A stretch of DNA of 33,116 nucleotides from positions 1 through 33,116 of IMG/VR virus record IMGVR_UViG_3300020417_002350; one strand, given 5' to 3'. Made by a program: the position numbers and the translations under genes. Numbering within the stretch: the stretch's first letter is position 1; each line of letters opens with the position of its first letter. Positions 8,575-14,998 of this stretch are shown piece by piece. Source of the DNA: a virus. The notes under the pieces were generated by a model. It was given only the letters and a program-made list of their open reading frames with translations. It ran no database searches and had not been told where the DNA came from.

Positions 8575-9897
8575 CTAGCTGTTGTTATCAGGGCCAGTCG
8601 TTGTTCCGAAGTACGGATCCGAGATGTCCTGTCCATCGACAATCTGCTCGTCGGTCGCAGAAGAGCTTCCGGAGGTGAAGTCACCACCATCGAAGACCTG
8701 AGATGTCGTCGTTGAGCTTTCACCAGTGTTGAAGTCGCCGCCGTCTCCCTCGGGTGTAAATGCACCGCCATCGCCAACCATGAGATGCGCGAGCGCTTGT
8801 TGTAGGTCGACCCAGCTGCCGTTCTGGCGCACGTAGAAGCGACCATCAGCGGGTGCCTCAGGAATGCCGCCAGCTGCGCCTCCAGAGACCTCCCACTTGA
8901 TCTGCTTTGGGGTCGTGGTGGCATCGGTGGTGATCGTGACGCCGGGGCCAGCGACGAACTCGACAGGCTCTTCTCCGGTTGCATCCAGAGTCTCCTCGCC
9001 GTCAACGTGCCATGGGTTGAACGTCGAGCTCATGCTGATCAGAGCTTCGTTGTTGCCCAGATCAGTGACGCCGAAGCCGCTTTCAGTGTTGAACGCCAGC
9101 GAGGTGACGCCCGTGAGCAGGTTCTGCTTTGGGCCGGCGTTGGCGATCGGGTCGCCCAGGGCGTAGGCGCGCTCGCTGACCTCGAAGCCATCGAAGCTGC
9201 CGCTGCCTTCTCCACCTCCGCCGCCGTTGTAGATGGCGCCAGAGTCGCGGGGGACATATAGCGGCTGCCACTTCCCGTCTTTCCACGTGAGGACTTGACG
9301 CTCTTCTGCGTCAACACTGAGCACGTCGCCCAGGTCCTTGAGTTCGGCATCTCCAAGGTCGACAGCTGTGCCGTCCGCGCCGTCCTTGCCTGCAGGTCCG
9401 GCCGGTCCTTGAGGGCCCCGGGGCTGAGGCATGAGCGCCAGGTCGCCCACCATCTCCTTGAGGCCTGTCACCTCGTCGCGCAAGACCTCGATCTGTTCCT
9501 GGCTCTGCTGCTTGGCCTGCAGCGTTTCGGCCTGAAGATCAGCTTTGAGTTGCGCCTTCTCGACCTTTCTGTCCTGGTCGCGCTTTGCTTGACGCATTGC
9601 CGCGATCTCGACGCGGGTCAGCATTTGCGTCAGGACGCCGCGCATCAGCGGGGCAGCGCCCCGCATGTCGAAGCCAGCCTTGCGCAGTCCAACGATCGTC
9701 AGGTCGAGCATGGCGCTCGAGTTGCCGATCAGGTCGATTAACCAAAGACGCGAGAAGCCATCTTCTGGGTGCTTGTAACCACGAACTACAACCTCGATGC
9801 CCGGGGAGCCTTGTGCCTCACCAATCGAGACGACCACGCCAGGCAGGACGTGGCGCTTCACCAGAGCCGCTACTTCTGCTGCTTTGGTGAATGCCAT
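8575..9897 (-). CDS. Collagen-like tail fibre/adaptor protein with a coiled coil
   Basis: The 440-residue protein has three visible parts. Residues 1-90 are a globular domain (MAFTKAAEVAALVKRHVLPG, then RLWLIDLIGN), possibly attaching to the tail. Residues about 95-155 form a charged coiled coil (KRDQDRKVEKAQLKADLQAE). Then comes a short collagen-like stretch, GPQGPAGPAGKDGADG (about 161-176), typical of trimeric phage fibres. The C terminus has repeated GDGGDF / FDGGDF phrases, related to the DGGxF ends of the two neighbouring proteins. A CGGAACCCTAGG motif lies 28 bases before the ATG; no Shine-Dalgarno is seen. The trimeric fibre call is inferred from the coiled coil and the collagen triplets. 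Confidence 0.83.
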   Translation of the reverse strand: MAFTKAAEVAALVKRHVLPGVVVSIGEAQGSPGIEVVVRGYKHPEDGFSRLWLIDLIGNSSAMLDLTIVGLRKAGFDMRGAAPLMRGVLTQMLTRVEIAAMRQAKRDQDRKVEKAQLKADLQAETLQAKQQSQEQIEVLRDEVTGLKEMVGDLALMPQPRGPQGPAGPAGKDGADGTAVDLGDAELKDLGDVLSVDAEERQVLTWKDGKWQPLYVPRDSGAIYNGGGGGEGSGSFDGFEVSERAYALGDPIANAGPKQNLLTGVTSLAFNTESGFGVTDLGNNEALISMSSTFNPWHVDGEETLDATGEEPVEFVAGPGVTITTDATTTPKQIKWEVSGGAAGGIPEAPADGRFYVRQNGSWVDLQQALAHLMVGDGGAFTPEGDGGDFNTGESSTTTSQVFDGGDFTSGSSSATDEQIVDGQDISDPYFGTTTGPDNNS

Positions 9898-9928
9898 AGG
9901 AGCCTCAGGGTCCGCCTAGGGTTCCGAT

Positions 9929-10462
9929 TCAGGCCCCACAAACACTGGAGACTTCGGCCGCGATGTCCCAGGCGGAGCGCAGCGCTGCACCGGTGATTGC
10001 CTCGGCCTCGAGGGCGAGGACCATCGGGCCAGCGCCAAGGCGGACATAGGGGGTCAGATGGCGATCGATGTTGAAGCTGTTTAAGCCTGCGAGCTGGTAG
10101 CTGTCCTCGATTTCGCGACCAGGCCTAAGCGCGCCATCACCTAGGCGAAAGCCTCGGCAATCCTGCGCCACGTGAATCGCTTCATGCCGGAGGGTGTCGA
10201 GGTTGTCTGCGGTGAAGGCCCTCTGCTCTCTGTCGACACAGATTCCGACCACAAGGTCTTTGCTGACGTAAAAGCCTTCGGCGTACTCGCAATGACCGCC
10301 CGCATCCCGTGTGACCGTTCGAACCGTGACACCATTTGCCCGCAGAGCGTCCTGCAAGGCTCTGTGAGCCGCGTCAAGGTCATTAGGCAAGCAAACACCA
10401 GCAGAAGCCAGCGAAACGGTTAGAGAGGCAGCCAGGGCAGTCCGTGTAAGTATTCGGATCAC
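9929..10462 (-). CDS. Secreted HExxH-motif protein, putative zinc metallopeptidase
   Basis: The 177-residue protein starts (GTG) with a signal peptide: basic MIRILTR, a hydrophobic core, and ASA before a likely cleavage near residue 21. Residues 90-101 read TLRHEAIHVAQD, a classic HExxH zinc-binding motif. Cysteines at about 24, 58, 75, 102 and 175 could form disulfides after export. There is no clear third zinc ligand motif, although EAEAITGAALRSAW (about 151-164) has candidate acidic residues. It sits among fibre genes with a GGAACACTCC motif 30 bases upstream and directly after a terminator, so it is probably expressed late. It may act on the cell envelope during lysis or entry. Peptidase activity is inferred from the motif alone. 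Confidence 0.72.
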   Translation of the reverse strand: MIRILTRTALAASLTVSLASAGVCLPNDLDAAHRALQDALRANGVTVRTVTRDAGGHCEYAEGFYVSKDLVVGICVDREQRAFTADNLDTLRHEAIHVAQDCRGFRLGDGALRPGREIEDSYQLAGLNSFNIDRHLTPYVRLGAGPMVLALEAEAITGAALRSAWDIAAEVSSVCGA

Positions 10463-10505
10463 GCCTAGACCTGCAAGTGCCAGGAGTGTTCCGTGGCTAG
10501 CTCAT

Positions 10506-10532
10506 AAAAAAGGCCCCCGCTTGGGAGCCTTG
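10506..10532 (-). terminator. Intrinsic terminator after the DUF4278 gene
   Basis: On the minus strand AAGGCTCCC pairs with GGGGGCCTT around AAGC and is followed by a run of T. A GGAACACTCC motif for the next gene lies just after it. Confidence 0.88.
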
Positions 10533-10538
10533 GGTCTG

Positions 10539-10706
10539 TCAGCCGGAGTAGGAGACCCCTCGGTAAGTGAGGCGATGGGGGACGGGCTTCGCGTTGGTGA
10601 CGTGCTCGTAAGGCACGCCGCGATAGGCCTTCGTATGGATGAACGCGGCCTGATAGCGGCTGCGGGCTTTCTGGAGCTGACGTTGGGCGAGGAGGAGTTC
10701 AGACAT
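10539..10706 (-). CDS. DUF4278-like small protein (YRGxxY repeats)
   Basis: The 55-residue protein begins MSELLLAQRQLQKARSRYQA and has two copies of the YRG phrase: AYRGVPYEH and LTYRGVSYSG. The second copy matches the core of DUF4278, a short family known mainly from cyanobacteria and their phages. The frame is open further upstream, but the first ATG compatible with the family lies here. The function is unknown. A terminator follows. Confidence 0.65.
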   Translation of the reverse strand: MSELLLAQRQLQKARSRYQAAFIHTKAYRGVPYEHVTNAKPVPHRLTYRGVSYSG

Positions 10707-10789
10707 GACACTGTTGGGAAAGTGCCGAGAGCCCCGTTCCCTGCTCTCGAGCTGTCTGCGGTAGCGGTTGCTACTGAACGTATCCAAGG

Positions 10790-10978
10790 TTACCGAGGGT
10801 AGTAACGGTTCTGATTCGGACGCTTGGAGGGCTTGACGTAGTAAGCGGTGCCCGGAACGTCCACGTAGTAGCCGTGCGAGGTGTCGTAGGGGCGGCCGTT
10901 CTCCGGGCAGTAGCGAATCGCTGCTGATGCCGGGAGCGTCGGACTCAGGGCCAGCAAGGCGAGGATCAGGCATTTCAT
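10790..10978 (-). CDS. Small secreted protein, unknown function
   Basis: The 62-residue protein starts with a clear signal peptide, MKCLILALLALSPTLPASA, with a likely AxA cleavage near residue 19. The mature part is about 43 residues, rich in Tyr and Pro (YCPENGRPYDTSHGYYVD). No family is recognised. Upstream lies a non-coding block with a TATATATA stretch and repeated sites, which could hold its promoter. It overlaps an open frame on the same strand that I regard as non-coding. Confidence 0.6.
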   Translation of the reverse strand: MKCLILALLALSPTLPASAAIRYCPENGRPYDTSHGYYVDVPGTAYYVKPSKRPNQNRYYPR

Positions 10979-11077
10979 AGAACTGCTTGATTGAACCTCC
11001 CAAACCTACCCCACATGGCTCACTCTCTTATTTCTCTCTCTAATTACTTTCTTATCTTTCTTATATATAAGAGGGAC

Positions 11078-11092
11078 TTCCCGAAACGGGAA
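11078..11092. repeat. Inverted repeat TTCCCG-AAA-CGGGAA
   Basis: This is a perfect palindrome with a 3-base centre. Its CGGGAA arm is the same core found in the direct repeats beside it (ACGGGAAGTC), so one protein could bind all four sites. Confidence 0.75.
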
Positions 11093-11099
11093 AGATCCA

Positions 11100-11160
11100 T
11101 GGACAAAACGGGAAGTCGCTTTGGACAAAACGGGAAGTCCTATGGACAAAACGGGAAGTC
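11100..11160. repeat. Three 18-bp direct repeats (iteron-like)
   Basis: The unit TGGACAAAACGGGAAGTC occurs identically at 11100, 11122 and 11143. The spacing of 22 and 21 bp places copies on the same face of the helix. Spacers differ and the two step lengths are not both multiples of three, so a coding repeat is unlikely. The array lies next to an AT-rich stretch. Confidence 0.92.
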
Positions 11161-11163
11161 ATT

Positions 11164-11183
11164 AAAAAAGCCCCCGAAGGGGC
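11164..11183 (-). terminator. Intrinsic terminator after the 113-residue gene
   Basis: On the minus strand GCCCC-TTCG-GGGGC is followed by six T: a strong stem with a stable UUCG-type loop. Confidence 0.92.
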
Positions 11184-11189
11184 GGTGGA

Positions 11190-11531
11190 TCAGGCGGCGA
11201 CGTTGAGGCATCCGCAGGCTTTGAACTCCTGCTCTCTGGCCAGGGCTGCCTCGGGGTCGTTGTCGTTAGTCATGTCGTACTGCTCGGCGATGTAGGCCTG
11301 GACCTGTTCCCAGGTGGTGAGCTTGCGGAAGGCGTTGAGGCGGGTGAAGCCCTCAGTGCAGCCAAACTCTTTGGCGGTTTTGTAGAACTTGCGAGCCTGG
11401 GCTGCGGTGGTGATCTTGTCCTCAACCTTGGCGATGCCCCAGGTGGTGGTCTGAGTGACCAGGGCCTCGTCGCCGGTGATGCGGAAGGTCCAGTTGGCTT
11501 CGCCGTTGGTGAGGTGGTGAACGGTGGTCAT
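11190..11531 (-). CDS. Unknown 113-residue protein under an early-type promoter
   Basis: The protein begins MTTVHHLTNGEANWTFRITG and has a helical, charged body (KVEDKITTAAQARKFYKTAK) ending in a Cys-containing tail (FKACGCLNVAA). No family is recognised. The longer in-frame extension upstream would translate the promoter itself, so the ATG about 16 bases downstream of the predicted transcription start is preferred. It is a single-gene unit bounded by a TTGACA promoter and a strong terminator, as expected of an early host-takeover gene. That role is inference only. Confidence 0.72.
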   Translation of the reverse strand: MTTVHHLTNGEANWTFRITGDEALVTQTTTWGIAKVEDKITTAAQARKFYKTAKEFGCTEGFTRLNAFRKLTTWEQVQAYIAEQYDMTNDNDPEAALAREQEFKACGCLNVAA

Positions 11532-11553
11532 CGGTTCGTTTGCTGATGTCCCT

Positions 11554-11593
11554 GTTCTAACCGAGATACCCCAGCTTGTCAACACGTGCAACA
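11554..11593 (-). promoter_or_regulatory. Sigma70-like promoter, copy 1
   Basis: On the minus strand the order is TGTTGCACGTGTTGACA (perfect -35 at its end), 17 bp, TAGAAC (-10), then AGGG. The same layout occurs in two other places in this window. Confidence 0.8.
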
Positions 11594-11604
11594 TTCGGAC
11601 ACAT

Positions 11605-11874
11605 TCAGCCAGCGGGCAGGAGCCAGGGCTGCTGACGGAACATCAGGTCCTGCGCCGCAACCCACTCCTCAGGCGAATAACGGGCCCAGACCAAACAGTC
11701 GCAGCACTGCTTGACCGTGTCCTCGTGAATGGTGAGCAGGCCTTCATCTGTGACCCAGCCAGGAGCCAGGTAGATCCAGAGGCCCTCGTTGTAGATACCG
11801 CCGGAGCGCTCATCACTCCAGTCCTCGACCCTGGGGTCTTGCTGCAGCTGCTTGTAAGTGCGTGGCTTTCTCAT
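11605..11874 (-). CDS. Unknown 89-residue protein
   Basis: The protein begins MRKPRTYKQLQQDPRVEDWS and contains GGIYNEGLWIYLAPGW and TIHEDTVKQCCDCLVWARYS. It is acidic and rich in Trp and Gln, with a CCDC cluster. No family is recognised. It is the second gene of a two-gene unit starting from promoter copy 2, six bases after the stop of the 53-residue gene. Good codon structure and tight spacing support it. Confidence 0.68.
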   Translation of the reverse strand: MRKPRTYKQLQQDPRVEDWSDERSGGIYNEGLWIYLAPGWVTDEGLLTIHEDTVKQCCDCLVWARYSPEEWVAAQDLMFRQQPWLLPAG

Positions 11875-11879
11875 GGTGT

Positions 11880-12041
11880 TCAGCTCCAGAGAGCCTTGAC
11901 TGCTTTAGCGGTGTTCTCGTGGTAGATGGCGTTGTCGCTCATGCGCTTGACCAGGAAGCGGAAGCCCTGAACCTTCTTGCCTGCAGTACCCAGGTCAACG
12001 ACTGCGTATCCGTTGATCAGGCCTTGTGCTTGGAGAGTCAT
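11880..12041 (-). CDS. Unknown 53-residue protein under promoter copy 2
   Basis: The small protein begins MTLQAQGLINGYAVVDLGTA and ends AIYHENTAKAVKALWS. It contains a beta-rich first half and a helical end. No family is recognised. Its ATG is about 25 bases from the -10 box of a TTGACA promoter; the leader shares an AACGAACCGA segment with the leader of the promoter copy 1 gene. Confidence 0.62.
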   Translation of the reverse strand: MTLQAQGLINGYAVVDLGTAGKKVQGFRFLVKRMSDNAIYHENTAKAVKALWS

Positions 12042-12065
12042 GGGTCGGTTCGTTTCGATGACCCT

Positions 12066-12106
12066 GTTCTAACCGAGATACCCCACACTGTCAACACGTG
12101 CAACAC
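12066..12106 (-). promoter_or_regulatory. Sigma70-like promoter, copy 2
   Basis: The minus strand reads TGTTGCACGTGTTGACA, 17 bp, TAGAAC, AGGG. The spacer shares GGGGTATCTCGGT with copy 1, so one is a duplication of the other. It starts immediately after a terminator. Confidence 0.82.
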
Positions 12107-12114
12107 AGCGCAAT

Positions 12115-12135
12115 AAAAAGGGGCCCGCAGGCCCC
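12115..12135 (-). terminator. Intrinsic terminator closing the lyase operon
   Basis: On the minus strand GGGGCC-TGC-GGGCCCC is followed by five T. It separates the phycobiliprotein lyase operon from promoter copy 2. Confidence 0.9.
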
Positions 12136-12138
12136 GTC

Positions 12139-12336
12139 TCAAAGCTTGTAGCTACCAGGGTCTCTCCTGTTCAGTACTTGCCCTCCGAACTCCTCCTTGC
12201 TCCATACGGCAGCCGCTACGGCCTCTTCGGTCAGCCCAAAGCTTCGGTCCACGCCATCGGGGTCGACCAGGGCCCACATGAAGCGGGTCTGGCGAGTTGT
12301 CCACCCTGGGGGCAGTTGGGATACGAATGAAGACAT
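12139..12336 (-). CDS. Unknown 65-residue protein, last gene of the lyase operon
   Basis: The protein begins MSSFVSQLPPGWTTRQTRFM and includes WALVDPDGVDRSFGLTEEAV and VWSKEEFGG. The layout resembles small cyanobacterial/cyanophage proteins in which a PPGW phrase precedes a beta hairpin and a helix, but I cannot name a family. A GTG one codon upstream is an alternative start. It is followed at once by a terminator. Confidence 0.6.
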   Translation of the reverse strand: MSSFVSQLPPGWTTRQTRFMWALVDPDGVDRSFGLTEEAVAAAVWSKEEFGGQVLNRRDPGSYKL

Positions 12337-12363
12337 CACCGAAGTATTTGAAAAGCAGAGAGG

Positions 12364-12498
12364 TCACTTGTGACGACCAGGATTGATGCAGCCAGGCTCC
12401 TCGCTGTTTGCTAGGGACAGCAGGTAGTAGACGACCCAGCAGACTCCGCCCATAAAGCAGGCAAAGCCGAAAGCCAGGGCAGCGATATGAATGCTCAC
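12364..12498 (-). CDS. Small membrane protein, 44 residues
   Basis: Starting at GTG, it reads MSIHIAALAFGFACFMGGVC followed by WVVYYLLSLANS: one transmembrane segment of about 25 residues, then a short polar Cys-containing tail (EEPGCINPGRHK). The GTG overlaps the stop of the gene before it (GTGA), as expected in an operon. Its role is unknown. Confidence 0.6.
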   Translation of the reverse strand: MSIHIAALAFGFACFMGGVCWVVYYLLSLANSEEPGCINPGRHK

Positions 12499-12821
12499 GA
12501 CTGCGGCGCCTGGTAGCCAAACAGCTTGGGCTTAATTTTTCCGTAGCCCTGCGTGATCTCCAGCACGTCAAACCCGGCATCCCAAAGCGCGTCGAAGATG
12601 TCGGACATTTTGAAGGCACGGATGCCAGAGACAGCAATCAGGTCGTCCTGATCCAAGCCGGCGGCCGCGGCCTGCTGCTCACGCAGTGGAGATCGAGGCC
12701 AATAGCGAACTAAGTGGACATCAGAGGGAAGATCTGCGTCGAGGGCGACCAGCTCTTCATGGCTTGTGTCTTCTGCCATTAGGTGGCAGTCGTATTGAAG
12801 AAGGTGCTCGAGGAGGTTCAT
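12495..12821 (-). CDS. Unknown 108-residue protein coupled to the lyase gene
   Basis: The acidic protein begins MNLLEHLLQYDCHLMAEDTS and contains ADLPSDVHLVRYWPRSPL and AFKMSDIFDALWDAGFDVLE. It has a mixed alpha/beta pattern and no membrane segment. Its ATG overlaps the stop of the phycobiliprotein lyase gene (ATGA), so the two are probably co-translated and may act in the same process. No family is recognised; a role in pigment or photosystem management is only a guess from position. Confidence 0.68.
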   Translation of the reverse strand: MNLLEHLLQYDCHLMAEDTSHEELVALDADLPSDVHLVRYWPRSPLREQQAAAAGLDQDDLIAVSGIRAFKMSDIFDALWDAGFDVLEITQGYGKIKPKLFGYQAPQS

Positions 12822-13291
12822 GCGATTCGGATTTCGGTGTACTGGCCAGAAAGAATCAACTCGCCTCCTTTGAAGCCAATGGTCTGGCGGAGTCGAGTGT
12901 TGTTGTCGACGAAGCGGATCTCTTCTCGGAAGTACTGGCCGTCGTATTCAGTGCGGAAGACGACCGTGTCGTCGTCAATACGCTCCATGGCCTGACTGGT
13001 CTGCGCGTCGGTGAAGTAGCCAACGTTTCGCTCGAGGAGATTGCCCTTTAGTTGGATGAGCATTTCTCCAGTAGTTGGACGCTCAACCTGAGCGCCTTTG
13101 AGGTCTTTGTGCGCCCAGGATTCCCAGTTGATGCGATAAACGTCGCCGTCGACCGGCTCCATGCCGAAGTAGGTAGTGATGATCGTTTGAGCCTTGGCCT
13201 GACGCTCGGAGCCGAAGTAGATGTAGCGACGCTCGCTGCGCCACTCACCACAGGAACGCTCGATCCAGTCAAGAAAGGGTGACGGGTTCAT
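12818..13291 (-). CDS. CpeS/CpcS-type phycobiliprotein lyase (auxiliary metabolic gene)
   Basis: S-type lyases attach linear tetrapyrrole pigments to cysteines of phycobiliproteins, the cyanobacterial light-harvesting antenna. The 157-residue protein follows the family pattern: WIERSCGEWRSERRYIYF (9-26) matches the N-terminal WxSxR region; LLERNVGYF (85-93) matches the conserved LxRxxGY; and FRTEYDGQYFREEIRFVDNN (112-131) with TRLRQTIGFKGG and YTEIRI matches the final strands (ERIWF, NxRLR, SEIR). Length is slightly under the usual 170-200. I chose MNPSPFL because upstream sequence does not fit the family. It opens a four-gene minus-strand unit, divergent from a fibre cassette. I recognise the S-type over the T-type (CpeT) from these motifs; the pigment and the target protein cannot be read from sequence. 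Confidence 0.82.
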   Translation of the reverse strand: MNPSPFLDWIERSCGEWRSERRYIYFGSERQAKAQTIITTYFGMEPVDGDVYRINWESWAHKDLKGAQVERPTTGEMLIQLKGNLLERNVGYFTDAQTSQAMERIDDDTVVFRTEYDGQYFREEIRFVDNNTRLRQTIGFKGGELILSGQYTEIRIA

Positions 13292-13333
13292 CCTATTACT
13301 GTACGAACACTTACAAGTTATCGGCGAGCATTC

Positions 13334-13342
13334 GGAACCCTG
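13334..13342 (+). promoter_or_regulatory. GGAACCCTG motif upstream of fibre cassette 1
   Basis: CGGAACCCTGG on the plus strand lies 29 bases before the ATG. Here the motif follows the plus-strand genes, as it does for the two other cassettes. Confidence 0.65.
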
Positions 13343-13362
13343 GACCAGCAACGCCTCTATGG

Positions 13363-14244
13363 ATGGCCTACACCAAAACCCATCAGTCGACCATCCAAGT
13401 CTCTACGACTGCATCCAGCGAAGAACTTAGTGGATACAATCAAGCCTTTAGAGAGATTCTCAGTACCTGGCTTCCAACTCGGGGCTGGGCTGTTACCGAG
13501 CACTCCAACAATTCAGACAGCGGCATAAACAATCACTTCCATTGCTCAAAAGACATCCAATGCGTGGGTGGAACGACCCAAACATTGAGTTTTGGGCTGC
13601 ATATACACAATGACCAAAGCCACGTTGACTGGACTTGGTACAACGGCAGCAACAATATGTATAGCGACGTCGGCGGAGTCGCGTTCCCAGCGGGAAATTT
13701 CTTTTTAAGCGAAAACAGCATTTACATCGACGGCGTTTTTGAGATGTGGTCGCACGATACAGACCCTGACTCGTTTGTCCTCATTGTCCGAGGTAACACC
13801 AATTTCCGGCTGCTTGGCTTTATGCCGCCTGCTGGCAGTCTGTTTCGGGCAGACTTAGAAACCAACGACACATACGCTCCCTGGAGCATGTGCATGTTGC
13901 CATTGTTTAAGGACAACCCAGCATTCGCGAATGCAACTCCTCTCGCGACGACTGCTTGGGTTGGTGACTTTCAAGACCTAAGGCGGACAAGTGACTCTCT
14001 CCCCTTTGTGATTCACAACTACGGAGTTCTGGGCATGACCGATGGCGACGCGCAATTCGCTCTGATCAACGACCCCGACGTGTCGACGCTGCTTGCTCAG
14101 GACAAAGCACACGCTCAACTTCAGGGTCGCGCCGATCAGGTCCATTCGGTGCAGATTGGCGCTAACTACTACATCGCGTTAGGCCTGCCATCAACCAGGG
14201 CTCGGCTTCTGCTTAACACTGGCACTGTGAACCTGGAGGACTGA
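13363..14244 (+). CDS. Putative receptor-binding/fibre protein, cassette 1
   Basis: The 293-residue protein begins MAYTKTHQSTIQVSTTASSE. It shares phrases with two other plus-strand proteins in the window: LPTRGWAVTEHSN (others: LPSRGWTTHV, LPSRGWTVTK), then FEMWSHDTDPDSFVLIVRGN and LGFMPPAGS (cassette 2: WEMWTSDQDTDSFLIVAKGN, IAYMPPTGS), and the C-terminal VQIGANYYIALGLPSTRARL / LLNTG. It is a soluble, beta-rich protein with no signal peptide, consistent with a virion tip protein. Upstream in-frame residues do not match the paralogues, so I start at MAYTK. Its stop overlaps the next ATG (TGATGG). The fibre role is inferred from composition and context. Confidence 0.78.
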   Translation: MAYTKTHQSTIQVSTTASSEELSGYNQAFREILSTWLPTRGWAVTEHSNNSDSGINNHFHCSKDIQCVGGTTQTLSFGLHIHNDQSHVDWTWYNGSNNMYSDVGGVAFPAGNFFLSENSIYIDGVFEMWSHDTDPDSFVLIVRGNTNFRLLGFMPPAGSLFRADLETNDTYAPWSMCMLPLFKDNPAFANATPLATTAWVGDFQDLRRTSDSLPFVIHNYGVLGMTDGDAQFALINDPDVSTLLAQDKAHAQLQGRADQVHSVQIGANYYIALGLPSTRARLLLNTGTVNLED

Positions 14245-14453
14245 TGGCCATCAATCTGACCGGTAGCAATCAGACGACATTTTCGTTCAGCACTTCAGCG
14301 CTTAACCTAAACGAATCGACTCTTGCGTTCAGCGTCGTGCCGCTCGAACTGAAACAAACAACTCTTGAGGGTGTCAAGTACTGGACCACATCAACATTCA
14401 CGCCGCCTCTTAAGCCAAGCAACGGATTTCTCTATCCAAGGCGCCAAGATTGA
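14244..14453 (+). CDS. Companion protein of cassette 1
   Basis: The 69-residue protein begins MAINLTGSNQTTFSFSTSAL and is rich in Thr, Ser and Leu with a beta pattern (TLAFSVVPLELKQTTLEG). It overlaps the stop of the larger protein by one base. The two other plus-strand cassettes have a companion at the same position (95 and 134 residues). The sequences of the three companions differ, but the arrangement is the same. It may be a fibre tip, chaperone or adaptor. Confidence 0.65.
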   Translation: MAINLTGSNQTTFSFSTSALNLNESTLAFSVVPLELKQTTLEGVKYWTTSTFTPPLKPSNGFLYPRRQD

Positions 14454-14459
14454 TGGCAT

Positions 14460-14484
14460 AAAAAAAGGAGCCCGGAGGCTCCTT
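14460..14484 (-). terminator. Intrinsic terminator between convergent genes
   Basis: On the minus strand GGAGCC-TCCG-GGCTCC is followed by seven T, ending the 106-residue gene. On the plus strand the same hairpin has only a weak TTCT tail, so termination of cassette 1 there is less certain. Confidence 0.88.
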
Positions 14485-14491
14485 CTAAAGA

Positions 14492-14812
14492 TTAGTCCCG
14501 CTGGCGCCAGTCGTCAGTTTTGTCTTGCTTAAACCAAGCAGCAATTTCTTCGACACTATTGAAACCATCGACAATGTGATTCGATGGATCTGGATCACCC
14601 AGGTCCATCTGATTCATGAAATCGTCAAGACTGCCTGGTTGCATATCAGGGTTGTTTGCTTTGCGGCGTGCTTTGCGAAGCATTTCTGATGCGCTGCGAT
14701 TTGCTTTGCTGAGCTTTTCGGCCCATATCATGTCGTCGAGTTTGACCTCTTCGCCATTGGCAATGCGCTCACAAATAAACTCGAGTCGGAGGCGATATTG
14801 CGTTGAAAGCAT
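14492..14812 (-). CDS. Unknown 106-residue conserved-looking phage protein
   Basis: The charged, helical protein begins MLSTQYRLRLEFICERIANG and contains VKLDDMIWAEKLSKANRSAS and MLRKARRKANNPD. The first 55 residues resemble, from memory, small phage proteins with a DDMxWxxKxxxxNR phrase of unknown function. The second half is acidic (DPDPSNHIVDGFNSVEEIAA). Unlike most genes here it has a clear Shine-Dalgarno-like GGAAAGGGGA just before the ATG, which supports the start. It is the last gene of a minus-strand group before a terminator. Confidence 0.72.
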   Translation of the reverse strand: MLSTQYRLRLEFICERIANGEEVKLDDMIWAEKLSKANRSASEMLRKARRKANNPDMQPGSLDDFMNQMDLGDPDPSNHIVDGFNSVEEIAAWFKQDKTDDWRQRD

Positions 14813-14839
14813 GTCCCCTTTCCTTTTGATGATGTTGGG

Positions 14840-14998
14840 TTAGTCGATGTCGCCAGTCAGAGCTAGGTAGCGATCGAAGAGCTTGGTGATGGCCTGCTGC
14901 AGGTGGCTGGCCTGAGTGGTTTTGCCCTCAAGGAGCGCGTCTTCACGGTGCTCTCGCAGGGCTTTAATCTGCTCGAGCACGGCGTCGGCGTAATTCAT
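14840..14998 (-). CDS. Small helical protein, 52 residues
   Basis: The protein begins MNYADAVLEQIKALREHRED and is almost entirely helical and charged (LEGKTTQASHLQQAITKLFD). It could form a coiled coil. A GTTCGAAC motif lies about 15 bases upstream of the ATG, a second promoter-like family in this window. The function is unknown. Confidence 0.62.
   Translation of the reverse strand: MNYADAVLEQIKALREHREDALLEGKTTQASHLQQAITKLFDRYLALTGDID

Larger units (their letters stand above)
10979..11163. other. Non-coding block with an AT-rich stretch and repeats
   Basis: No convincing gene lies here. It holds an AT-rich pyrimidine-biased stretch (about 11024-11070, including TTATATATAA), a perfect 6-bp-arm inverted repeat, and three direct repeats, listed separately. 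It may be a replication origin, a promoter region for the secreted protein gene, or both. Confidence 0.6.

Noticed and set aside
10707-11003. Upstream part of the open frame leading into the DUF4278 gene
   Set aside because: It overlaps the secreted-protein gene in another frame, has Arg/Leu/Ser-rich composition typical of a shadow frame, and only the last 55 residues match the family.
10991-11206. Plus-strand open frame through the three direct repeats (peptide MDKTGSRFGQNGKSYGQNGK)
   Set aside because: The repeat steps are 22 and 21 bp, so the frame is not kept between copies; spacers, the terminator and the lack of a start signal argue for DNA sites rather than protein repeats.
13279-13362. 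Upstream in-frame extension of fibre cassette 1
   Set aside because: The 28 extra residues do not match the paralogues and overlap the GGAACCCTGG motif and the lyase gene's start region.
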